The position numbers were made by a program, and so were the translations under genes. A DNA stretch of 64,000 bases from Phormidium tenue FACHB-1050 (GTDB lineage Bacteria > Cyanobacteriota > Cyanobacteriia > Pseudanabaenales > Pseudanabaenaceae): assembly GCF_014696925.1 (NCBI RefSeq), contig NZ_JACJQY010000010.1, positions 84,369 to 148,368 on the forward strand. Direction: 5' to 3'. Position 1 is the stretch's first letter; each line of letters starts with the position of its first letter. Shown piece after piece: positions 9,181 to 16,590 of this stretch. The notes beneath the pieces were generated by a model that was not told the origin of the DNA, ran no database searches, and was given only the letters and a program-made list of their open reading frames with translations.

Positions 9181-9480
9181 ATGATTCAAACAGAGTTTGA
9201 ATTTACGTTACCCAAGGGCTATGTAGATGGTGATGGGAATCTACATCGTAAAGGTGTAATGCGACTATCAAGGGCGATCGACGAGATTACACCAATGCGA
9301 GATCCTCGTGTTAGGAATAATCCTGCTTACGCAACGGTAATTATTTTGTCTAGGGTAATTACAAAATTAGGTGGGTTAGAAGAGATCAGTTCAATTGTCA
9401 TCGAAAATTTATTTGCTATTGATCTTAGTTATTTGCAAAAGTTTTATCGTCAGATTAATGAACTAGAAGATCCAAATTAG
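9181..9480 (+). CDS. Tail assembly protein (Mu gp41/gpE-like)
   Basis: 99 residues, 18 bp after tube 3, so probably in the same transcript. The pattern FEFTLPKGYVDGDGNLHRKGVMRLSRAIDEI, then RVRNNPAYATVIILSRVITKLGGLE, and FAIDLSYLQKFYRQIN matches the small phage tail assembly/chaperone proteins encoded after tube genes. It probably prevents premature tube polymerisation or measures length. The identification rests on pattern and position. Confidence 0.7.
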   Translation: MIQTEFEFTLPKGYVDGDGNLHRKGVMRLSRAIDEITPMRDPRVRNNPAYATVIILSRVITKLGGLEEISSIVIENLFAIDLSYLQKFYRQINELEDPN

Positions 9481-9503
9481 GAAGTCTTTTGACCGTTACA
9501 AAT

Positions 9504-9842
9504 TCATGAGTCCTTGGCTACTTCCTCTAATATTTGGTCAAATACCTTTCTCAAAATTAGCTTTTCTGTCGGGAAAATATGGGGAACTTCATCGATCGCA
9601 TCCAAAGAATTGTTATCTAAAACTAGACAACTTTCACCATCAGCCATCAGCCATTCCAGTTGGAGGAAGGCTTCGCGATCGCCTAATTCGCTAGTGTATC
9701 CTTCCCGAAATTCAAGCTCTATATCGGATGCATGACCATCAACAGGAATAAAAGCAGTTAGTTTAGCGTGATAACGAAGATTAAAATCTACGGCATATCC
9801 GAGCCTGATTAAGACTTGTTCTAACAATGAATAAGTAAGCAT
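9504..9842 (-). CDS. Hypothetical protein, 112 aa
   Basis: An acidic 112-residue soluble protein (MLTYSLLEQVLIRLGYAVDFNLRYHAKL). It has no signal peptide or membrane segment, and I do not recognise a family. It is convergent with the CIS operon, 23 bp from its last stop. Codon use is like the surroundings. It may be an accessory CIS gene or an unrelated one. Confidence 0.6.
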   Translation of the reverse strand: MLTYSLLEQVLIRLGYAVDFNLRYHAKLTAFIPVDGHASDIELEFREGYTSELGDREAFLQLEWLMADGESCLVLDNNSLDAIDEVPHIFPTEKLILRKVFDQILEEVAKDS

Positions 9843-9941
9843 ATTATGATCCTAAACTGGTAGGGACTCCATCGACCCAATCTTCGGGATCACTATTATA
9901 TCTTGGTGATCGCTTTCTTATAGCGCGTTGCGCTCAAACCC

Positions 9942-9998
9942 GAACCAAGAATTTTGTAAAAGTGTTGCGAAGCAACACTTTTACAAAATTCTTGGTTC
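9942..9998. repeat. 57-bp perfect palindrome, GTGTTGCGAAGCAACAC core
   Basis: The arms, starting gaaccaagaattttgtaaaa, are fully complementary. It lies downstream of the minus-strand NB-ARC gene, so it can serve as its terminator. Confidence 0.8.
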
Positions 9999-10019
9999 CT
10001 TTGATCGGTAATTGCTGTA

Positions 10020-13000
10020 TTACAGATCAACTGCTCCTAATGCCTTAAGTGTAGATTTTTGAGCATCCGTCAATCCCTTGATCCTAGTAATATTCATATC
10101 TTCATAGGGCTTAGGGATTTTCAATAATTTGAGACTTTTGCCAGATTGCACATCCCACAGCCTATTTACTCCATCCTCACTTCCATTAGCTAAAATCTGT
10201 CCATCATCACTAAAAATCACATCACCCATATAGCCAATATCTAATTTTCCTTCTAAATTGTTGAGATATTGATGAGTCTGCAAACACAAGAGCTTTACCT
10301 CAGCGGCATATCCTCCAAAGGCTAGGATCGGTATCTGGGGATTTAAGGCTATTGTCCAGACTGGGAATTGGCTGAGGATCGTTCTTTCACAGGAGCCTGT
10401 TTCCAGATTCCAGAACTTAATCGAGCGATCCATACTACCGCTAATCAATATGCCATCTTGACAAAAAGCTAGACTTTCGACGCGATCGCTATGTTCTGCA
10501 AAAGTGAATAGACATTCATGCGATCGCAAATCCCAAATTTTAATCATGCCATCCCAACTACCACTAGCAAGGATTTCAACCTTGGGATGGATCGCTAGAG
10601 TTTGAACAGGACTATGATGACCGCACAAAGTATATAAGCATTTTGAAGTTGGGAGATGCCAAAGTTTGATAGTTTGGTCACCACTTCCAGAAGCTAAGAT
10701 TTCACCATTGGCAGTAAAAGCAACAAATCTCACCCAAGCGGAATGACCTTGGAGGATTTGCGAACAGGTTCCATTTTTGACATTAAAGAGCTTGATGGTA
10801 TGGTCATAATTGCCACAGGCAAAGGTTTTCTGGTCGGGGCTAAAGGCAACTTGCATCACTCCAGACGTACCAAGATCGAAATTTCTCAAACATTTTGCAT
10901 TCTGAACATCCCAAACCCTCACGCTTTGTTCTTCATAGCTAAAGGAAAAGAGAAGCTTGTTGTCAGGACTAAAGGCTACAGGTTTAGTAGCTTTATGATA
11001 TCCCTGAATCGTTCTAATACATTGACCTGTATCTACATCCCACAACTTCACAATCCGATCATCACTACCACTAACTAAAGTTCTAGCATCTGGACTAAAG
11101 GCAACTGACCAAATGCGATTTTTATGTCCGTACAGGGTTCTAATTAATTCGCCTGTACTTACTGACCAAAGCTTTACCGTTTCGTCATCACCCGCACTCG
11201 CCAGCATTTGTCCATCGGCACTAAAAGCAATCGACCAAATCTGTTTTTGATGTCCTGCGATCGCTTTCACGATTTTGCCAGTATGAATATCCCAAATCTT
11301 GATAAGGCTATCTTCCCCAGCGCTGGCAAGCTGTCCATCGGCGCGATCGCTCTGCGGCGCAAAGGCAACAGAGTAGACAGCATTAGTATCGACGATTGTG
11401 CGTAAACATTTTCCCGTTTGGACGCTCCATAGTTTAATAGTGTGATCCAAGCTGCAACTAGCAACCATTTGTCCATCTGGACTAAAGGCAACCGATCTCA
11501 CGATCTGCTCATGTCCCTCTAAGGTCGTCACGCATTTGCCCGTTGCGACTTCGGTGAGTTTGACTGTGCGATCGCCACCACCACTTGCCATCAGTAGATC
11601 GTCTGGACTAAAGGCAATACTGGCTACCCCAAGCGCATGGGCTTCGATCTCAAGTAAACATGCTCCTGTATTCACATTCCATAACTTCACCATGCGATCA
11701 AGACCTCCACTAGCAAGCATTTGCCCATCCTTGCTAAATGCTAGAGAAAATATAAATTCACTATGAGCAGGAGTTTTAAGCAGTTGACTGCCATCAGCAA
11801 CTCGCCAGAGGTAAATCCAGCCCCTTACGTCGCTAGTTGCTAAAATCTTGCCATCGGGACTGAAGGCTGTCGCTATCACACTACTAAAAGTCACTCTAAA
11901 AGCCGATCTGGCAAGATCGCAGTTAGTAAAGTTAACTTGAGGAAGTTCCACTTCTCTGAGATCAGCCTGCCAAATGGATAAATTAGAGAAGTCGTAACCA
12001 GTCAGATCAATATTTAGGCAACAGAGCAGATTAAGAAGATTGCCGCCTGCATATCCCTGCTTCGGTGTCGTTTCCGCTTTCAGTCTAATGAGTGCCTCGG
12101 CGATCGCTTGATAGCCCACTTTATCCGCGATGGGCTGAAGGATAAAACGAATTTGAGCATCGCGAATATAGTCTTTTGCTGTGGCTTCGATGAGGGCGTG
12201 ACTATGGAGTAGATTTATCTTCTGTTCAACGAAGTTAATCTCCTGATAGATCTGGTCAATGAATTGATAATTGACATATTCCATCACTACGGGCTGCAAA
12301 GTAAACCCAGTAGACGTAACTTCGATTAGCGATCGCTTTTTCAATAATTCCAGAGTTACAATCAGTTTCTGCTTTGATGCGATCGACAGCAAATTTTCTT
12401 TTAGGGCGATCGCGGATATTGGCTCACGGGCAATCGCTAGCCAGTACATGACTTCTTGCTCAGCTTCCGATAATCTCAAAAACTGACGTTGGAGCAGATC
12501 TTGAATATCTCCAAAAGTCAGTCCACCCTCTCGCATTAATGTCAACATTTGCTCGACATCACCGCCTAGTAAATCGCGAATTCCTGCGGCAACAATTTTC
12601 AGGGCTAGGGGATTTCCTGCGTAGTGCGTAATTATTTCTTCCCATTCCGCAGTAGTTGCCGATAGAGCATCTTGCTCAAATATTTGTAGTCCATCCTGTT
12701 GAGACAGACCTGATAAATGTAACGATCGCACTGAGCTTCCCATCAAGCGTGATAACTCTGGCGGCGCTTCGCGACTGGTAACAACCAAACAGCTTTGATG
12801 GTTACTTTCCCCGATATATCTAACCAAATCACCATAGCCTTCATACCCTGTGCGATAGTAGTTTCTATTTGTTCTACTTATGGATAAATCGTAATCGTTT
12901 AGAATTGATTCCCAATTATCCAGTACTAGCAAACAGCGTCGTGTTTGTAGATAGCGCATGAGCAGGTCAAGCTGTGCAGTTAAATTATCAGGTAATTCAA

Positions 13001-13484
13001 GTGGTTGAGGATGGGAGAGAAATTGTAGAATATCAGTCAGAATGCTCTCGCAAGATGGAGCATTGCGTAGCGATCGCCAGATTGTAAACTCAAATTCTCC
13101 TTTTAATTGATGGGCAAGTTGTGATGCTAGAGAAGTTTTGCCCATACCGCCCATGCCCAAAATGGTGACAATTTGACAGCGCTCCTCCATTACCAAATGT
13201 TCTAGCTGCTGTAGTTCAGCAGTACGACCTAAGAAATTACTAATTTGCTGCACCTCCTTTAAATCAACTTGTGGAGTTCGTGCGATCGCCTCTTGCCAAT
13301 CTATACCCAAAAATTGACAAAGCTGGATGAAGGTATCTTGACGAATGTCATCCCCTTGAAAGAACCGTTTAGCAACACCAATTGATCCCGCTTTTTCTAA
13401 TACTTGGCTAGCAGTCTGAGACAGTCCAAGCTGACGTAATTTATCCTTGAGTATTTGCTGTCCTCGTTTAGACGCTTTTGCCAT
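10020..13484 (-). CDS. NB-ARC / WD40-repeat STAND ATPase
   Basis: 1154 residues. The N-terminal ~1-75 is a small helical HTH-like domain (GLSQTASQVLEKAGSIGVAKRFF). NB-ARC covers ~85-330 with P-loop GMGGMGKTS at 110-118 and Walker B CLLVLDNWES near 185. Winged-helix and helical linkers follow, then a pentapeptide-like stretch at ~495-530 (LTGYDFSNLSIWQADL). About 14 WD40 repeats run from ~535 to 1115 (AFSPDG...LASGS-D-T-KLWDV), enough for two propellers. STAND proteins are ligand-triggered switches, often in stress or anti-phage death pathways. This one has no obvious enzymatic effector domain. Its place beside the CIS cluster may be chance. Confidence 0.9.
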   Translation of the reverse strand: MAKASKRGQQILKDKLRQLGLSQTASQVLEKAGSIGVAKRFFQGDDIRQDTFIQLCQFLGIDWQEAIARTPQVDLKEVQQISNFLGRTAELQQLEHLVMEERCQIVTILGMGGMGKTSLASQLAHQLKGEFEFTIWRSLRNAPSCESILTDILQFLSHPQPLELPDNLTAQLDLLMRYLQTRRCLLVLDNWESILNDYDLSISRTNRNYYRTGYEGYGDLVRYIGESNHQSCLVVTSREAPPELSRLMGSSVRSLHLSGLSQQDGLQIFEQDALSATTAEWEEIITHYAGNPLALKIVAAGIRDLLGGDVEQMLTLMREGGLTFGDIQDLLQRQFLRLSEAEQEVMYWLAIAREPISAIALKENLLSIASKQKLIVTLELLKKRSLIEVTSTGFTLQPVVMEYVNYQFIDQIYQEINFVEQKINLLHSHALIEATAKDYIRDAQIRFILQPIADKVGYQAIAEALIRLKAETTPKQGYAGGNLLNLLCCLNIDLTGYDFSNLSIWQADLREVELPQVNFTNCDLARSAFRVTFSSVIATAFSPDGKILATSDVRGWIYLWRVADGSQLLKTPAHSEFIFSLAFSKDGQMLASGGLDRMVKLWNVNTGACLLEIEAHALGVASIAFSPDDLLMASGGGDRTVKLTEVATGKCVTTLEGHEQIVRSVAFSPDGQMVASCSLDHTIKLWSVQTGKCLRTIVDTNAVYSVAFAPQSDRADGQLASAGEDSLIKIWDIHTGKIVKAIAGHQKQIWSIAFSADGQMLASAGDDETVKLWSVSTGELIRTLYGHKNRIWSVAFSPDARTLVSGSDDRIVKLWDVDTGQCIRTIQGYHKATKPVAFSPDNKLLFSFSYEEQSVRVWDVQNAKCLRNFDLGTSGVMQVAFSPDQKTFACGNYDHTIKLFNVKNGTCSQILQGHSAWVRFVAFTANGEILASGSGDQTIKLWHLPTSKCLYTLCGHHSPVQTLAIHPKVEILASGSWDGMIKIWDLRSHECLFTFAEHSDRVESLAFCQDGILISGSMDRSIKFWNLETGSCERTILSQFPVWTIALNPQIPILAFGGYAAEVKLLCLQTHQYLNNLEGKLDIGYMGDVIFSDDGQILANGSEDGVNRLWDVQSGKSLKLLKIPKPYEDMNITRIKGLTDAQKSTLKALGAVDL

Positions 13485-13505
13485 ATTTTTTTGCCATAGT
13501 TCTAA

Positions 13506-13530
13506 AGGGCTAGCACTCTTTGCTAGCCCT
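13506..13530. promoter_or_regulatory. Hairpin in the 5' region of the NB-ARC gene
   Basis: Stem agggctagca / tgctagccct, 22 bp before the minus-strand start. It could be a leader hairpin of the STAND mRNA or a terminator for an upstream transcript. Confidence 0.4.
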
Positions 13531-13673
13531 ATTTTACAGATCGAAGTAATCGCGATCGCAAAATACCGATCCTATTCACGATTCTGCAACTGATCCTAAG
13601 AGTGAGTCTTTCGCCCAAGTTAGCTCTGGCATCCTATTAGTCAAGCGTTATTTATAGCTAACTGGAGTTAGAC

Positions 13674-13859
13674 ATGAACAAGAATTTTTGGCTCAAAGGT
13701 TTTCAAGTAAAAGCGATCGTCCTCTCGCTGTCGTTAGCTTTACCAGTTATAGTCATGGCACAAACCTATAGCGATCGCCGAGTCAATGCCTATACTCCCG
13801 AAATACCTACATACTCCTACTCAATCGCCGACTTAGCCAATGCGCTGCGCTGGCATTGA
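13674..13859 (+). CDS. Small secreted protein, 61 aa
   Basis: Lys-rich N-terminus, a hydrophobic core (AIVLSLSLALPVIVMAQ) and an AxA-like signal peptidase site after VMA near residue 29, leaving a mature peptide of about 30 residues with several Tyr and Pro. The ribosome-binding site ctggag lies 8 nt before the ATG. No known family. It is followed 50 bp later by the serine hydrolase and could share its transcript. Confidence 0.55.
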   Translation: MNKNFWLKGFQVKAIVLSLSLALPVIVMAQTYSDRRVNAYTPEIPTYSYSIADLANALRWH

Positions 13860-13908
13860 TGACTGACTTAACAATGTGGTATTCAGTAACTCAAAATATA
13901 TCCATAAA

Positions 13909-15111
13909 ATGTTTATAAAAAAATGGCAACTGGTTTCTAGTCTTGTAGTTTTGCTACTGGCCGCATCAGGGTTTTGCTGGTGGAAACTTTATCTCTATCC
14001 CAAGCAGACTTTATTTCAGACAGGGAAAATAGCTGAGAATTTCCGCTCTATGGAAAATATCTTTCCTAGTAGACCGATCGCAAAATCTACTAATCCCTAC
14101 AAACTGCAAGAAAATATTCGCGAATTAAATGTTTCCTACAAATTTGGTGGCAAAAACCATGCAATGCCCGATTTGCTCGATCGCACTTTCACCACTGGTA
14201 TTTTAGTCGTTAAAAATGATGCGATCGTCTATGAGCAATATTTTCGCGGTAACTCAGCGAGTGCTCGAAATACCTCTTGGTCGATAGCAAAATCATTTAT
14301 ATCAGCACTAGTTGGTATTGCGATCGCTGAAGGCAAAATCAATAGTGTCAACGATCCGATCACGAAATATGTGCCCGAATTGATTAATTCTGGCTATAAC
14401 AACGTTCCCATTAAGCACATTCTCCAAATGTCTTCAGGCGTTCGCTTTGACGAAGGTTATTCCAATCCTACGTCTGATATTAATGAACTTCTGCCTAAGT
14501 TGTTTCTGTATGCTCGTCCGATGGATCGAGCCATATTTGATTTCCCATCAGACAAAGCCTCTGGCAAAGACTTGAACTATATGAGTTTAGATTCTCATGT
14601 TTTGGGATTATTGCTCAGACGGGTCACGGGGAGAAATATCGCCGATTACTTTCAAGAAAAGCTATGGCAGCCTATCGGAGCCGAATTTGATGCTTCTTGG
14701 TTAACTGATTTGTACGGTACTGAAGTTACTTTTTGTGGTCTTAATGCGACTTTACGCGACTATGCCAAATTTGGATTGCTCTATCTCCATGAAGGTAATC
14801 TTAATGGCAAACAGATTATTCCCCAAAGTTGGATCAAAGAGTCTGTTTTACCCGATCGCCCAGATCTGCAAGCAGGGGCTACTGATTTTAACGAATATGC
14901 TGGCTTTGGCTATCAATATCAATGGTGGATTCCACCTCATCCTAATACCGATGGAGAGTTTGTCGCACTAGGTCATCGCGGACAGTTTCTCTACATTAAT
15001 CCCAAACATCAAGTGGTAATAGTTAAAACTAGCGCCGCAGAGGAGTCTTTAACTAGTGAGATAAGGTTGGAAACAATTGCACTCTTACGGGCGATCGTGA
15101 ATTCTCTCTAA
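13909..15111 (+). CDS. Serine hydrolase, beta-lactamase/DD-peptidase fold
   Basis: 400 residues from the ATG of MFIKKWQLVSS. A GTG 33 bp upstream (13876) is possible but adds no recognisable sequence. The membrane anchor covers ~7-27. The class C beta-lactamase-like domain carries the catalytic SxxK (SIAK in TSWSIAKSFISALVGIAIAEGK), a Tyr motif (NYMSLDSHVLG) and the C-terminal HxG (GHRGQF). Relatives include 6-aminohexanoate-dimer hydrolases and penicillin-binding esterases acting in the periplasm; the substrate is unknown. The last 60 bp (15051-15110) recur at 16461-16520. Confidence 0.85.
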   Translation: MFIKKWQLVSSLVVLLLAASGFCWWKLYLYPKQTLFQTGKIAENFRSMENIFPSRPIAKSTNPYKLQENIRELNVSYKFGGKNHAMPDLLDRTFTTGILVVKNDAIVYEQYFRGNSASARNTSWSIAKSFISALVGIAIAEGKINSVNDPITKYVPELINSGYNNVPIKHILQMSSGVRFDEGYSNPTSDINELLPKLFLYARPMDRAIFDFPSDKASGKDLNYMSLDSHVLGLLLRRVTGRNIADYFQEKLWQPIGAEFDASWLTDLYGTEVTFCGLNATLRDYAKFGLLYLHEGNLNGKQIIPQSWIKESVLPDRPDLQAGATDFNEYAGFGYQYQWWIPPHPNTDGEFVALGHRGQFLYINPKHQVVIVKTSAAEESLTSEIRLETIALLRAIVNSL

Positions 15112-15279
15112 TTGCTTATTAAACAAGCGTTGTTTATAGTGGACTCGCAAACAGTCTATCTATCGATGACTGATGTTTAGAGTAAGTAAAAAGCTTTCAA
15201 GCAGTTTTATATCATTAAAAAGTACCTCGACAAATCTATAGATTGGCATTATTCATAAACATTATTGGAGGAAATATCC

Positions 15280-16323
15280 ATGCAAATTGAAAGAGAAGAT
15301 TTGGATTGGGCGGTTGACGAAGATTTGATTGATGCAAATGCGGCTGAGCGTCTCTGGCAGGCTTTGCTGGTAAGGAAACAGCATGTACCAAAATTTGATT
15401 TTGCGAATGTGGCTTACTACTTTGGCGCACTCATCGTCATTTTTGGGATGTTTTTCTTCCTGACCCTTGCTTGGGAATCGCTAGGTGGAAAGGGGATATT
15501 CGCCCTATCTTGCATCTATATACTAATTTTTACTATGACTGGACGATATTTGTGGTTCGATCGCGGGCTAAAAGTTCCTGGAGGTTTGCTCACAACTATT
15601 GCTGTATGTATGGTTCCACTAGCAATTTATGGCTTTCAGAGAATGACAGGCATCTGGCCTAATGGAGACCCTGGCAACTTTCGCAACTACCATATGTGGG
15701 TAAAAGCCAGTTGGTTTTACATGGAATTAGGCACAATTGTTTCTGGTGCGCTGGCTCTTTGGTGGATTCGCTTTCCCTTCCTAACATTGCCGATCGCTTA
15801 CTCACTATGGTACATGTCAATGGATTTGACACCATTGATTTTCGGTAAAAATGAATTTGCTTGGAATGAGCGATGTCTAGTTTCTTTCTGGTTTGGCATT
15901 GCCACTATCGTCATTGCTTTTTTCATTGATCGGCGCATCCGTCGCAGTCAGGGTGACTTTGCTTTTTGGCTGTACTTGTCTGGACTGATGGCTTTTTGGG
16001 GAGGCTTAACGTTGATGAATGCTGGGGGCGAATGGGAACGCTTTCTCTACTTCCTCATCAATCTGTTCTTGATTCTACTCTCTGTTGTGCTGAGAAGGCG
16101 CGTATTTGTCATCTTCGGTGCTATGGGTGTTATTGGTTATCTGGGTCATCTTGCTTATACAGTATTTAGTAATTCACTACTGTTTCCGATCGTGCTTTCT
16201 TTTATCGGTGTTTTAATAATTTTTGCTGGGGTGCAATACAAAAAAAATTATCCAACTTGGGAATTGTGGTTACAACGTGTTCTTCCTGCATCGTTGCTAC
16301 AACTCTTACCAAAGGATATTTGA
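15280..16323 (+). CDS. Multi-pass membrane protein, DUF2157-like
   Basis: 347 residues. The start is the ATG of MQIERED; a ggagg ribosome-binding site 8 nt upstream excludes the TTG at 15265. A ~45-residue cytoplasmic head (DLDWAVDEDLIDANAAERLWQALL) precedes about nine hydrophobic segments (YYFGALIVIFGMFFFL, IFALSCIYILIFTM, and so on, ending FPIVLSFIGVLIIFAGV). The head-plus-helices layout resembles DUF2157 membrane proteins, whose function is unknown. The gene lies exactly between the serine hydrolase and a 60-bp copy of that gene's 3' end. Confidence 0.75.
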   Translation: MQIEREDLDWAVDEDLIDANAAERLWQALLVRKQHVPKFDFANVAYYFGALIVIFGMFFFLTLAWESLGGKGIFALSCIYILIFTMTGRYLWFDRGLKVPGGLLTTIAVCMVPLAIYGFQRMTGIWPNGDPGNFRNYHMWVKASWFYMELGTIVSGALALWWIRFPFLTLPIAYSLWYMSMDLTPLIFGKNEFAWNERCLVSFWFGIATIVIAFFIDRRIRRSQGDFAFWLYLSGLMAFWGGLTLMNAGGEWERFLYFLINLFLILLSVVLRRRVFVIFGAMGVIGYLGHLAYTVFSNSLLFPIVLSFIGVLIIFAGVQYKKNYPTWELWLQRVLPASLLQLLPKDI

Positions 16324-16357
16324 ACCTAAAATAAAGAGAGTGGCAGAGAAACTATTA

Positions 16358-16460
16358 ATACCAAAGTACAAAATGGCGTAGCCATTTTGTACTTTAAAAA
16401 CCCTTACTGGGTTTGGTTTTTAATTTCCAAAAGTGTTGCCACACTTTTGGAAATTGGTAT
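16358..16460. repeat. Two-hairpin element, copy A (ATACCAA...TTGGTAT)
   Basis: 103 bp bounded by ataccaa and ttggtat. Palindrome 1 (16363-16395) has core aaatggcgtagccattt. The linker contains aaaacccttactgggttt. Palindrome 2 (16422-16455) has core aagtgttgccacactt. The same architecture recurs at 30988-31089 and 35633-35734 with different arms. Confidence 0.8.
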
Positions 16461-16520
16461 AACTAGTGAGATAAGGTTGGAAATAATTGCACTTCTACGG
16501 GCGATCGCGAATTCTCTCTA
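16461..16520 (+). pseudogene. Remnant: duplicated 3' end of the serine hydrolase gene
   Basis: 60 bp matching 15051-15110 at 56 of 60 positions (by eye), including the final codons and TAA of the serine hydrolase. It directly abuts the two-hairpin element. The simplest reading is a former second hydrolase copy, or a duplication spanning this point, later lost except for its tail. Confidence 0.8.
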
Positions 16521-16590
16521 AAGTTCTACTTTGACGTGAGAAATTCAGGAACTATTCTATAGCAATGTAAGTTTTGCATTGCTTTACAAC

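Noticed and set aside
5712..9480. Prophage remnant
   Set aside because: Only sheath, tube and tail-assembly genes are present, with a DUF4255 protein. No capsid, terminase, portal, integrase or lysis genes. The CIS reading fits better.
10743..11078. Plus-strand ORFs inside the WD40 gene (also 11208, 11536, 12271)
   Set aside because: They are antisense shadows caused by the repetitive WD40 coding sequence; no start signals or protein features.
13506..13530. CIRCE-like element upstream of the NB-ARC gene
   Set aside because: It contains tagcactc, but the other half is tgctagccct and the spacing does not match TTAGCACTC-N9-GAGTGCTAA. The real CIRCE is at 58562.
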